Shown: in pieces, positions 7,207 through 15,763 of the stretch
How the letters are laid out: the number at the start of each line of letters is the position of its first letter
How positions within the stretch are numbered: position 1 is the first letter of the stretch
Assembly: GCA_024640305.1 (NCBI GenBank)
Contig: JAHEFG010000015.1
Coordinates: forward strand, 1-34,963
Direction of reading: 5' to 3'
Source: Gammaproteobacteria bacterium
GTDB taxonomy: Bacteria; Pseudomonadota; Gammaproteobacteria; Steroidobacterales; Woeseiaceae
Length of the DNA stretch: 34,963 nucleotides
Notes under the pieces: generated by a model
What the model saw: the letters and a program-made list of their open reading frames with translations, nothing else
What the model was told of the DNA's origin: nothing
Database searches by the model: none
Translations under genes and position numbers: made by a program

Positions 7207-8523
7207 ATGACAAGTTTTTACAGGAAGGCTGTTTTGATTGTGGCAACTGCATTAATGCTGTCCGGTTGCGCGGAGGAGGATCCCGACGCCATTTCCAAAT
7301 GGGCCGTGAATATCGGCGGGCCGGCATACACCGCAGTCGATGGTACTGCGTTCGTGGGCGAACGGTCGGTGTCGGGCGGCAAGGTTGCGACGCTGCATGC
7401 CGTCACTGGCTCCCAGGATGCGCCGCTTTACGATAGCTATCGCGAAGGTGATATCCGAATTGCTCACGCGCTCGAAAACGGCAGCTACGACATCACGTTT
7501 CACTTCGCCGAGCCGACGGATATCGAGCGTGACGAGCGAGTCTTCTCTGCGCTTGCAGAAGGGCAGCCGGTCATAGAAAACATTGACGTCATGCTGTGGC
7601 GTGACGGCAAAGTGCGTTCAGCGTTAACAGTCACCGTGCCTGGCATTGTTGTAGAAGACGGCATGCTGGATATTCGCTTCGAGGCTCGCAAACGTAAGCC
7701 GATTCTTAGCGCACTTGTCGTGCATCAACGGGCTGGCAGAGACCGCAAGGGAGAGTTGGTATGGAGCGATGAGTTTGACGTCGCCGGTGCGCCGGACGCG
7801 TCGTACTGGAATATCGAGGAATGGACCTCGGGCGTCGTAAACGACGAGGATCAGGTTTACACGGCACGGCCCAAAAACGTGCGCGTCGACGATGGCCACC
7901 TCGTGATCGAGGCGCACAAGGAAGATTACAGTGGCGGCGAGTATACATCTGCGCGCCTGCAGTCCAGCGGCAAGGTCGACATCCTCTATGGGCGCATCGA
8001 CATCAGGGCCAGGCTGCCCAGGGGACAAGGTACGTGGCCGGCGATCTGGATGCTGTCGAGCAATCCTTTCCACTACGCGACAACCTGCGAGGACGAGGAC
8101 GACTGGCAGGGCGACGATGACTGCGATGCCTGGCCGAACTCGGGCGAGATCGACATCATGGAACACGTCGGCTACCAGATGGGTCATGTCCACGGGACAG
8201 TGCACTCGAAAAGCTACCCGTGGCCGCTGTGGAACCAGCGCAAGGGGCGCATACTGGTTGACGATGTTGCGAACGAATTCCATGTCTACTCGTTGCAGTG
8301 GTCCCCCGACAGAATCGATATCTTCGTCGACGACACGGTCTATCTAACCTATATTAACGAGGGTAACGGCTGGGAGGAGTGGCCGTTCGACCAGCCCTTC
8401 CACGTGATCCTCAATCTTGCAATCGGCGGTGCCTGGGGCAAGGGCGGGGGGCCGATCGACGACTCGATCTTTCCGCAGCAGATGCTGGTCGACTACGTCC
8501 GCGTATACCAGCCTCAACAATGA
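7207..8523 (+). CDS. GH16 endo-beta-glucanase (laminarinase-like) lipoprotein with malectin-like domain
   Basis: This 438-residue protein starts with a lipoprotein signal (LMLSGC, lipidated Cys21, followed by Ala), so it is probably held in the outer membrane. Residues about 32-170 look like a malectin/CBM57-type carbohydrate-binding domain, opening with WAVNIGGPAYTAVDGTAF. From about 180 onward is a GH16 catalytic domain (WSDEFD start). Its nucleophile and acid/base are in GEIDIMEHVG (Glu314 and Glu319, pattern ExDxxE), and it ends with QPFHVILNLAIGG and VDYVRVYQ. A Cys294-Cys306 pair brackets a strongly acidic loop just before the catalytic motif. Laminarinases of GH16 hydrolyse beta-1,3/1,4-glucans. 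The neighbouring halogenase/SapC/cupin set is the sort found at polysaccharide-uptake loci. Exact specificity is inferred, not shown. Confidence 0.92.
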   Translation: MTSFYRKAVLIVATALMLSGCAEEDPDAISKWAVNIGGPAYTAVDGTAFVGERSVSGGKVATLHAVTGSQDAPLYDSYREGDIRIAHALENGSYDITFHFAEPTDIERDERVFSALAEGQPVIENIDVMLWRDGKVRSALTVTVPGIVVEDGMLDIRFEARKRKPILSALVVHQRAGRDRKGELVWSDEFDVAGAPDASYWNIEEWTSGVVNDEDQVYTARPKNVRVDDGHLVIEAHKEDYSGGEYTSARLQSSGKVDILYGRIDIRARLPRGQGTWPAIWMLSSNPFHYATTCEDEDDWQGDDDCDAWPNSGEIDIMEHVGYQMGHVHGTVHSKSYPWPLWNQRKGRILVDDVANEFHVYSLQWSPDRIDIFVDDTVYLTYINEGNGWEEWPFDQPFHVILNLAIGGAWGKGGGPIDDSIFPQQMLVDYVRVYQPQQ

Positions 8524-8530
8524 CTCGCTG

Positions 8531-9487
8531 CTAGAACTTTTCTCTGATGTGATCCATGTCTTGCTGAAACGCAAGACTAGCAGCGTGTGTCACGACTGCC
8601 GATTCCTTACGACCTCGCAGAATATCGCTGCTTACCGCTTCAATCTGAAACTCGAATCCTGAGCCGCGGCGATTGTCTGTGAAGGAATCAATCTGCTCGT
8701 GCATCGCGTACAGGTTACATTCCCGCGCGCTCCAGCCGTGCGGTATCTCGATGTAGCCTTCGGTGCCGATGATGTAGGCCGTGTTCGGTAACTTGCAACG
8801 AAACGAAGTGGCCAGAGTAGCAATGCAATTGTCGTAGTTGAATAGCATGGCGACATCGTCGTCGATGCCATTGGGTGCCCGGCGGGAAACTACGTGAATG
8901 TCGTCAGGAGACTTCCCGGTGAAATAGCGTGCGATCGCGATCGGATAAATGCCCATATCCAACAAGCAGCCACCGGCGAGCGATGGATCGTAAAGCCGGG
9001 AGTGTGGATCGTAAGTCTTCGGATAGCCCAATTCTGCTTTCACATGTCGCAACTCGCCGATGCGCCCTGCGTCGACCCAGGCCTTCGCCTTGCTCAGCGC
9101 AGGTAAGAACCAGGTCCACATTGCTTCCATCAGGTAATTGCCGGTCGCATCGGCTACGCCGAGCAACTCCTGGCACTCGGCCGCAGACGTCGTGATTGGT
9201 TTCTCGCACAACACCGCTTTGCCCGCCTTGAGTGCATCAATAGAGTTTCTTGAATGCAGCGTGTGTGGTGTGGCGATGTAAACAGCGTCAATATCCTGAT
9301 CCGCATACAGCTTCTCGTAACCTTGATACGCTTTGCTGATGCCATATTTGCCGGCGAATTCTTCTGCCGAATCCAGGTTACGCGCTGCTACTGCGGCGAC
9401 CTCGGCATTTGCAACGTGCGCCATGTCGGCCGCAAACGTGTTGGCAATGGTTCCGGCGCCGACGACGCCCCAGCGTATCTTTTTCAT
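8531..9487 (-). CDS. Gfo/Idh/MocA family NAD(P)-dependent oxidoreductase
   Basis: From the ATG at 9487 the protein has 318 residues and begins MKKIRWGVVGAGTIANTFA, the classic Rossmann glycine motif GxGxxA. The family signature EKPITTSAAEC carries the conserved EKP lysine in GKAVLCEKP. Downstream, the GGCLLDMGIYPIAIARYFTG segment is typical of the dehydrogenase/dimerisation domain. The family oxidises or reduces sugar-, inositol- or dihydrodiol-type substrates with NAD(P); the substrate here is unknown. The start lies 13 bp after the queF stop with no clear ribosome-binding site, so translation may depend on coupling. The stop is 7 bp from the convergent GH16 stop. A longer frame to 9574 overlaps queF and lacks family similarity at its front, so it was rejected. 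Confidence 0.9.
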   Translation of the reverse strand: MKKIRWGVVGAGTIANTFAADMAHVANAEVAAVAARNLDSAEEFAGKYGISKAYQGYEKLYADQDIDAVYIATPHTLHSRNSIDALKAGKAVLCEKPITTSAAECQELLGVADATGNYLMEAMWTWFLPALSKAKAWVDAGRIGELRHVKAELGYPKTYDPHSRLYDPSLAGGCLLDMGIYPIAIARYFTGKSPDDIHVVSRRAPNGIDDDVAMLFNYDNCIATLATSFRCKLPNTAYIIGTEGYIEIPHGWSARECNLYAMHEQIDSFTDNRRGSGFEFQIEAVSSDILRGRKESAVVTHAASLAFQQDMDHIREKF

Positions 9488-9500
9488 CTGCAGGGATTCA

Positions 9501-10316
9501 CTATTGTCGCCAGAGGCGTAGATTCGGCGGGTCGTCCTCGTAATTCGAACGAAACGGGTTGATATCGATGCCACCGCGACGCTGGTAGCGTGCGTAGATT
9601 GTCAGCTTCTGCGCTTTGCAGCGATCCATGATGTCGAGAAACATCCTCTCGACACAGGCCTCATGAAAATCCTGATGTTGTCGATACGAGACGATGTAAC
9701 GCAACAGCCCGGCAGGGTCGATGCGAGGACCGGTGTAGGAGATCAGCAAGCTGCCGGTATCCGGCTGGCCAGTGACGGGGCAGAGGCTACGCAGAAGGTG
9801 CGAATGCAGGGATTCTGCCACGACATCATCCGCGTCGGCCTTCAGCAGACCAGCATCGACTTCGTAAGCATTACAAGCTGTCTTCAGATCGTCCAGAGAC
9901 TCGCCGGGCAGCCGTGAAACGATCGAGGCGTCGGTTTCAGAAGGCTGTTGGACCTGCACGGCGACATCAGCATCGACAGCATCCGAGAGGTCCTGCTCGA
10001 TCATCTCGGTCACGTCGCCAGGGGATGCGCAACTGGTCATCGCAAAGGAATTCAGGTAGAGCTTCAGGGACTTCGATTCGATAATGTTCGGCGAGCTTGC
10101 GGGCACGCGAATCTCCGCTGTCCCGACCTGTGGCAGGCCGTTGCCATCGAGCCAGGTTAGTTCCCAGGCGTTCCAGATATCGATACCATGAAATGGCAGC
10201 TCATCATCGAGTCCGAGGGCTTCGCGGTTGCCCGTACGCGCGATCGCGTATAGCAACCCAGGCGAGTATTGCTCAAGGTATGTACTTTGTCGGCCGAGCG
10301 GTGATGCTTCTGTCAT
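9501..10316 (-). CDS. queF: NADPH-dependent 7-cyano-7-deazaguanine reductase
   Basis: This is the long, two-domain form of QueF (271 residues from the ATG at 10316), which reduces preQ0 to preQ1 in queuosine biosynthesis. The N-terminal PLGRQSTYLEQYSPGLLYAI matches the family start. The QueF motif ESKSLKLYLNSF is at 80-91. The catalytic cysteine is Cys179 in SLCPVTGQPD, and FHEACVERMF is near the C-terminus. The usual QPDWGS reads QPDTGS here. The longer frame to 10403 adds 29 residues outside the family alignment and is not favoured. No other queuosine genes are nearby. The gene is divergent from the cyanophycinase and followed by the Gfo/Idh gene 13 bp later, probably as one transcript. Confidence 0.95.
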   Translation of the reverse strand: MTEASPLGRQSTYLEQYSPGLLYAIARTGNREALGLDDELPFHGIDIWNAWELTWLDGNGLPQVGTAEIRVPASSPNIIESKSLKLYLNSFAMTSCASPGDVTEMIEQDLSDAVDADVAVQVQQPSETDASIVSRLPGESLDDLKTACNAYEVDAGLLKADADDVVAESLHSHLLRSLCPVTGQPDTGSLLISYTGPRIDPAGLLRYIVSYRQHQDFHEACVERMFLDIMDRCKAQKLTIYARYQRRGGIDINPFRSNYEDDPPNLRLWRQ

Positions 10317-10447
10317 TTGGCTGCCAATTTGCACGTGTATGTCGATATTACGCGATGTAGCCGAGGTCAATTTACCGCAGTAAGTCGCGTTCCTCAGGTA
10401 CAATATCGACCGTTTTTTTTTAGCTTACAAGTCCGAGCAATCATCCC
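10317..10447. promoter_or_regulatory. Divergent queF / cphB intergenic region
   Basis: This 131-bp region separates two divergently read genes, so both promoters should lie here. On the plus strand a TACAAT (10399-10404) is a plausible -10 for the cyanophycin genes, but no good -35 is seen at 16-18 bp; TTTACC is 22 bp away. A run of nine T follows at 10413-10421. On the minus strand TTGACC is a possible queF -35, paired only poorly with TATCGA or TAATAT. The ribosome-binding sites before both ATGs are weak. I see no recognisable preQ1 riboswitch. Confidence 0.3.
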
Positions 10448-11269
10448 ATGAGCCCCTCCAACAATACCAGCCATGCTGATCGCGGATATATCATCCCGAT
10501 TGGCGGCGCAGAAGAAAAATTCCACAACCCCGAGATTCTCGATCGTTTTGTCGAGGTTTGCGGCGGCAAGGAGGCGCGTATCGGCATTATTCCGACGGCG
10601 TCGGAGCTCAAAGACACCGGCCGCAACTACGAGAAGCTGTTCCGGAAGATAGGCATCAGCCACGCCCAGGTCCTGCCTTTCGAGTCGCGCGAGGAATGCG
10701 AGTCGGGCGGTGATCTCGAATACATCGAGAAGTGTGACGGCGTTTTCCTGACTGGTGGCAACCAATTGCGACTTTCGACGACGCTTGGTGGTACCGCCGT
10801 CGCCCAGCTTATCCGTCGCCGCCACGCCGAAGGAATGCATGTCGCCGGGACATCAGCCGGTGCGGCCTTTATGCCAGAGCACATGATAGCCGGTGGTCGT
10901 GAGGGCAGCACGCCGAGCCCCGACATGGTTACGATGGCGCCGGGCCTTGGCCTGACGAACAAGTTCATTATCGACCAGCACTTTCGGCAGCGTGATCGTC
11001 TGGGGCGCCTGCTGACCTCTCTGGCCTATAACCCATTCGCGGTTGGCATAGGCCTGGACGAGGATACAGCCGCGTTCATCAAGCCCGGTGATAATTTTGA
11101 GGTCGTGGGCAGCGGTGGTATTACCGTGATCGATCCGAGAAATCTGAGTTATTCTTCCATGGACAGGGCTCGCCGCGGCGAGCCGGTCAGCTTGATCGAC
11201 GTCAAGCTGCACATTCTGATTGCGGGCGGGCGATTCGAAATCGAGTCGCGCTTGGCCTCGCCGGAATAA
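10448..11269 (+). CDS. cphB: Cyanophycinase (peptidase family S51)
   Basis: This 273-residue protein is a serine peptidase of family S51 that cleaves the cyanophycin polymer (poly-Asp with Arg side chains) into beta-Asp-Arg dipeptides. The N-terminal IIPIGGAEEKF, the IGIIPTAS strand, FLTGGNQLR and the nucleophile elbow GTSAGAAFM (Ser136) are all present. It also has the IIDQHFRQRDRLGRL helix and GIGLDEDTA segment typical of cyanophycinases rather than of aspartyl dipeptidase PepE. There is no signal peptide, so it acts in the cytoplasm on stored polymer. It is immediately followed (20 bp) by the synthetase gene, in the common cphB-cphA order. Regulation is not evident beyond the shared upstream region. 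Confidence 0.95.
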   Translation: MSPSNNTSHADRGYIIPIGGAEEKFHNPEILDRFVEVCGGKEARIGIIPTASELKDTGRNYEKLFRKIGISHAQVLPFESREECESGGDLEYIEKCDGVFLTGGNQLRLSTTLGGTAVAQLIRRRHAEGMHVAGTSAGAAFMPEHMIAGGREGSTPSPDMVTMAPGLGLTNKFIIDQHFRQRDRLGRLLTSLAYNPFAVGIGLDEDTAAFIKPGDNFEVVGSGGITVIDPRNLSYSSMDRARRGEPVSLIDVKLHILIAGGRFEIESRLASPE

Positions 11270-11289
11270 GGCCAGACAGGACTACAACA

Positions 11290-14076
11290 ATGAGAATTGT
11301 CAGCACCAACGTATACGTTGGCCCCAATGTTTTCGCTCACTTCCGGGTTATCCGCCATGTTCTCGAACTCGGCGAACTCGAGCACTGGCCGACTGGCCGT
11401 CTCGGCGACTCATACATCGAGCCATTGCTCGAGATTTTGCCCGGCCTGCATGAACACGGCTGTTCTTACCAGGAACCGGGCGGCTTTGTGCGTCGTCTCC
11501 GAGAAGATGAAGGCACATGGTTGGGTCACGTTATGGAGCATGTGGCCATCGAATTGCAAAATATCGCTGGTTCGCCCGTCACATATGGCAGAACGCGATC
11601 TATCGATGGCCAGCCCGGCCGCTACAACATGGTATTTGAGTACAAAGACGAATCGGTCGGCCGGGGATCGAGCGCGCTGGCACTGAAGTTGCTGCTCAGT
11701 TTGTTACCTGAGGAAATCTCCGTCGATGGCCGACCCGAAGATGATTGGGACTTCGCGGAAGAGCGCGACCAGTTCATTCGTTTTGCGCAATCTCGTGCAC
11801 TGGGCCCGAGTACGGCCTCTCTCGTCAATGCTGCAGAAGACAGGGACATTCCCTGGATTCGGTTGAATCGCTACAGCCTGGTGCAGTTCGGCCACGGCAA
11901 GTACCAGCAACGTATTCAGGCCACGACCACAGGGCGTACCGGCAACATCGCGGTGGAGCTCGCCGGCGACAAAGAAGAGACAAACGGCATCTTGCGTGAT
12001 CTCGGCTTGCCTGTGCCTGAGCAAATTATCGTACGCCGTGCGCGTGACGCCGTCCGCGCGGCGAAACGCATAGGCTTTCCGGTGGTGCTCAAGCCGCTTG
12101 ACGGTAACCATGGTCGTGGTGTTTCGATCAACCTCAAGACAGATGAAGAGGTCGAGCTCGGCTTCCAGAAAGCAGCAGAACATGGCCGTACGATTATTGT
12201 AGAAAGCTATATCGAAGGATTTGACCATCGCTTGCTCGTAGTCAATGGCGAACTGGTTGCCGCGGCGAAACGTGAGCCCGGTCATGTAAAGGGCGACGGC
12301 AAGCACAGCATTGCTGAACTCGTCGGCATTGTTAACGAAGACCCGCGCCGTGGCGTGGGCCACGAAAAAGTACTGACGCGCCTCGAGTTTGACCACCAGG
12401 CCGAGCGGCTGCTGAGCAAAAGTGGCTATGACAAGGACACCGTGCCGAACAAAGGTGAGGTCGTTTACCTGCGCTCGACGGCAAACCTGTCTACGGGCGG
12501 CACGGCGCTGGATGTCACCGATGTCATCCATCCTGACAATCGTGAAATGGCCATTCGGGCGATCAGGGCCATCGGTCTTGACATTGGTGGCGTGGATTTT
12601 CTGACCAACGATATTTCCCTGTCGTACCGCGAAGCGGGTGGAGCAATCTGCGAAGTCAACGCCGGCCCGGGGTTTCGCATGCATGTCGCGCCTAGCGAAG
12701 GCACGCCCAGAGATGTGGCGGGCCCGGTCATCGACATGTTGTTTCCCCCGGATTCGCCGAAGCGAGTGCCAATTGCGGCGATAACGGGAACCAATGGCAA
12801 GACGACAACGTCGCGCATGCTGGCGCACGTCCTCAAAATGACAGGTTTTACCGTTGGCATGACATCCACCGACGGCGTCTACATTGATGGCAAGCTTACG
12901 GTTGCTGGTGACATGACCGGACCCACGTCTGCGCAAATGATTCTGCGCGATCCATCGGTCGACGCGGCTGTGATGGAAACGGCCCGTGGTGGCATGTTAC
13001 GCAGCGGCCTGGGCTACCGGCGCTGCAACGTCGCTGCCTGTTTGAACGTCTCATCAGACCACCTTGGTCTGCGGGGCATCGATACACTGGAACAGCTCGC
13101 TGAGGTCAAGCGCGTTCCGATCGAAATCGCGAAAGATGCTGCTGTGCTCAATGCCGATGATCCACTCTGTCTGCAGATGGCGGATTACACCGAAGCAGCC
13201 CGGTTGTGCTACGTAACCATGAACCCGTCTCATGCACTTGTGAAACAGCACATTCGTGCTGGCGGCCAGGCCTTCGTTCTCGAAGAGGCGATGAATGGCC
13301 ACATGATCACGATTTATGACGGCGAGGCACACACGCCGCTGTTGTGGACACACCTGATCCCCGCGACGATTGAAGGTCGTGCGATGCATAACGTCCAAAA
13401 TGCAATGTTCGCGGCGGCGCTGGCGTACAACATGGCTATCAGCATCGAGGATATACGCCATGGCCTGCGGACGTTTGACTCGACATTCTTCCAGGCACCG
13501 GGTCGGATGAACATTTATGACAATCATCCGTTCAAGGTCATCCTCGACTACGCCCATAACGCCGCCGCGGTAAAAGCAATATGCGATCTTGTCGATCGTT
13601 TCGATGTTGACGGTCAGCGTATTGCAGTACTTGCCGCTCCTGGTGATCGTCGTGACGAGGATATCCGGGACATCGCATCGATCGCGGCGGGTCATTTTGA
13701 CTACTACATCTGCCGCTGTGACGATAATCGCCGTGGCCGTGGACACGACGAGGTCGCGGTCATGCTGAAAGAGGCCCTGCTTGAGCAAGGTGTGGCGGCT
13801 AGTGCGATCGAAATCGTTCCGGATGAGCAGGAAGCTACGCGACGAGCACTGGAAGTTGCGGCGGCAAATGACCTCGTGCTGGTGCTTGGTGACAACGTCA
13901 AACGCAGCTGGAAGCAAATTATCTACTTCAACTCAGGCGCTCATGCTGAAGAAGCAGGTTCCAGGGCGCCCGTCGCGATTGAATTGCCAAACACGGACGA
14001 ATTCACGTTCGATGACGACGTCGAAATCATCAGCGACGAACGCGGTGTGCGAATTGCGCGGGACGAAGGCGACTAG
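11290..14076 (+). CDS. cphA: Cyanophycin synthetase
   Basis: This 928-residue enzyme polymerises L-Asp and L-Arg into multi-L-arginyl-poly-L-aspartate using ATP. The N-terminal region runs to about 160 and includes GHVMEHVAIELQ. An ATP-grasp part (about 200-480, with GFPVVLKPLDGNHGRGV and FEVNAGPGFRMH-like CEVNAGPGFRMH) adds Asp to the backbone. The Mur-ligase part starts at the P-loop GTNGKTTT (500-507) and continues through ETARGGMLRSGLG, NVSSDHLG, NADDPLC, a PGRMNI segment and LDYAHNAAAV; it adds Arg to the side chain. Family members are usually about 870-900 residues, and the small excess is an acidic C-terminal tail. All three parts look intact, so the enzyme is probably active. It is followed 10 bp later by a related ligase, making a three-gene cyanophycin operon. 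Confidence 0.96.
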   Translation: MRIVSTNVYVGPNVFAHFRVIRHVLELGELEHWPTGRLGDSYIEPLLEILPGLHEHGCSYQEPGGFVRRLREDEGTWLGHVMEHVAIELQNIAGSPVTYGRTRSIDGQPGRYNMVFEYKDESVGRGSSALALKLLLSLLPEEISVDGRPEDDWDFAEERDQFIRFAQSRALGPSTASLVNAAEDRDIPWIRLNRYSLVQFGHGKYQQRIQATTTGRTGNIAVELAGDKEETNGILRDLGLPVPEQIIVRRARDAVRAAKRIGFPVVLKPLDGNHGRGVSINLKTDEEVELGFQKAAEHGRTIIVESYIEGFDHRLLVVNGELVAAAKREPGHVKGDGKHSIAELVGIVNEDPRRGVGHEKVLTRLEFDHQAERLLSKSGYDKDTVPNKGEVVYLRSTANLSTGGTALDVTDVIHPDNREMAIRAIRAIGLDIGGVDFLTNDISLSYREAGGAICEVNAGPGFRMHVAPSEGTPRDVAGPVIDMLFPPDSPKRVPIAAITGTNGKTTTSRMLAHVLKMTGFTVGMTSTDGVYIDGKLTVAGDMTGPTSAQMILRDPSVDAAVMETARGGMLRSGLGYRRCNVAACLNVSSDHLGLRGIDTLEQLAEVKRVPIEIAKDAAVLNADDPLCLQMADYTEAARLCYVTMNPSHALVKQHIRAGGQAFVLEEAMNGHMITIYDGEAHTPLLWTHLIPATIEGRAMHNVQNAMFAAALAYNMAISIEDIRHGLRTFDSTFFQAPGRMNIYDNHPFKVILDYAHNAAAVKAICDLVDRFDVDGQRIAVLAAPGDRRDEDIRDIASIAAGHFDYYICRCDDNRRGRGHDEVAVMLKEALLEQGVAASAIEIVPDEQEATRRALEVAAANDLVLVLGDNVKRSWKQIIYFNSGAHAEEAGSRAPVAIELPNTDEFTFDDDVEIISDERGVRIARDEGD

Positions 14077-14086
14077 CTGATCACCT

Positions 14087-15763
14087 ATGAAATTCCTGGA
14101 TGCTCGCAGACTGACGGGGCCAAGCCTGTTATTTGACGGACCCGGCGCAATTCTCGATGTGCTATGTAGCAAAGACGAGGCGCAGAAACTCATTCCTGTG
14201 TGGCAAAGACACGTTGAGCGCATGTTGTCGGAATTGGCATGGGAGCGTTGCGAGTTTAGATCCTTGCTGCTTTCGGGAGGAGTCAGTCTGGGCTTTACCT
14301 CGCCTATCGATGCTTTGTATGCGGCGTCGGAAATCAACGAGTGGGCTTTCGCCACCTGCGATGCAGAACTTAATGGCGCCGAGCAACCGGACTTCGAAGC
14401 GGCTGTGGCGGCCATTTGTGCCGCAAAGGCAGAGGAGGCCAACCCGGCATTACTGCAACTCGAATCCCTGGCCCTGGAGCGCGGCGTGACGTTCTTGTGG
14501 GATGACGACGAAGCATCTCTGGGGTTGGGGCGACACTCTCAAACCTGGTCTGTCCGTGAGTTGCCGAATCCGGAATCACTGGACTGGACCGCCTTTGACG
14601 ATGTACCGACCGGAATTGTTACTGGCACCAATGGTAAGACTACAACTGTGCGGCTTGCTGCTCATATCGTCAGAGCGGCGGGGCGCAACGTTGGTTTCAG
14701 CTCCACCGATTTCATTGCGGTCAACGACCGCGTCGTCGATCGTGACGACTGGTCGGGCCCGGGCGGAGCACGCAACGTTCTTCGTGAGCGCGAGGTCGAT
14801 GTGGCCATCCTGGAGACAGCGCGCGGCGGTCTGCTGCGCCGCGGTCTGGGAATCAACAAGACTGACGCGGCAGTGATCACCAATATTGCCAAGGATCACC
14901 TGGGCGATTTTGGCTCGCAGAATCTCGACGAACTACTGCAATGCAAGTGGATTGTTACTCGCGCTGTCTCAAACGGAGGCAGGCTGGTGCTCAATGCAGA
15001 CGACCCGTTACTCGTTAAAAAATCGGCCGAATTCGAGGGCGAGCTCATCTGGTTTTCGATGGATAAGAACAATGCTGTCGTGCGTAAACACATCAGCAAT
15101 GGTGGGGTTGCCTTTGTGCTGGAGGGGCGGGATCTGCTGGTCGCTGACGGCGACACAAAAGTACTGATTTGTCACGATCATCAAATTCCAATCACGCTCG
15201 GTGGCGCTGCACGACACAATGTCGCGAATTCGCTTGCCGCTGCCGCGCTGACCTGGAGCATGGGCGTGTCGCTGCAGGATATCGGTGCCGGGCTGAAGAC
15301 GATGTCGCAGGAGGAGAATCCCGGGCGCTGCAACGTCTATCAAGTGCGGGGCTTTACGGTACTGGTCGACTTCGCACATAACCCTGAGGCATTGCAGGCG
15401 CTGCTGTCGATGGCCGGCAGGCTGGCAACCAAGCGCAAGGCATTGTGCTTTGGGCAAGCGGGTGATCGGCCGGATGACCTGATACGAGAACTCGCGCACA
15501 GTGCCTGGGAGTCCGGTCTGGATCGCGTGTTCGTTTCGGAACTGGCGAAATACCATCGCGGCCGTGAAAGCGGCGAGGTGTTTGCGGTGATCAGGGACGA
15601 ACTACTCAACTGTGGTGCAGACGCACAGCAAATAGAACATCACGGCGAAGAAATCGAGTCGCTCAACTCAGCCCTGGAGTGGGCTGAGCCGGGCGACCTG
15701 ATCGTCATGCTGGCTCTGGAACGCGCGCCTGAGCTTCACGAAAGACTTGCGAGCCTAGTCTAG
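14087..15763 (+). CDS. Mur-ligase-family CphA relative lacking the ATP-grasp domain
   Basis: This 558-residue protein resembles the C-terminal Mur-ligase half of cyanophycin synthetase: P-loop GTNGKTTT from residue 180, LETARGGLLRRGLG, NIAKDHLGDFG, LNADDPLL, NPGRCNVY and VDFAHNPEAL. It has no ATP-grasp region. The first 170 residues are instead a helix-rich domain with no motif I recognise. By the established division of labour in CphA, such a protein could form side-chain amide bonds but not extend the Asp backbone. This is the opposite of cyanobacterial CphA2, which keeps ATP-grasp activity. The ATG is 10 bp after cphA and its TAG overlaps the M3 peptidase stop by 9 bp tail to tail. Similar companion ligases sit beside cphA in other proteobacteria. 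The substrate is unknown. Confidence 0.88.
   Translation: MKFLDARRLTGPSLLFDGPGAILDVLCSKDEAQKLIPVWQRHVERMLSELAWERCEFRSLLLSGGVSLGFTSPIDALYAASEINEWAFATCDAELNGAEQPDFEAAVAAICAAKAEEANPALLQLESLALERGVTFLWDDDEASLGLGRHSQTWSVRELPNPESLDWTAFDDVPTGIVTGTNGKTTTVRLAAHIVRAAGRNVGFSSTDFIAVNDRVVDRDDWSGPGGARNVLREREVDVAILETARGGLLRRGLGINKTDAAVITNIAKDHLGDFGSQNLDELLQCKWIVTRAVSNGGRLVLNADDPLLVKKSAEFEGELIWFSMDKNNAVVRKHISNGGVAFVLEGRDLLVADGDTKVLICHDHQIPITLGGAARHNVANSLAAAALTWSMGVSLQDIGAGLKTMSQEENPGRCNVYQVRGFTVLVDFAHNPEALQALLSMAGRLATKRKALCFGQAGDRPDDLIRELAHSAWESGLDRVFVSELAKYHRGRESGEVFAVIRDELLNCGADAQQIEHHGEEIESLNSALEWAEPGDLIVMLALERAPELHERLASLV

Noticed and set aside
7624..8283. A 219-residue minus-strand open frame inside the GH16 gene
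   Set aside because: It lies opposite the intact malectin-GH16 coding sequence and shows no domain; treated as a shadow.
10317..10447. Possible preQ1 riboswitch before queF
   Set aside because: No recognisable aptamer core was seen in this short divergent gap.
11704..12936. A 410-residue open frame on the minus strand inside cphA
   Set aside because: It is antisense to a clear cyanophycin synthetase, has no recognisable motif and is rich in Arg, His and Cys, as expected for a shadow frame of GC-rich DNA. The same applies to the minus-strand frame at 13054-13917.
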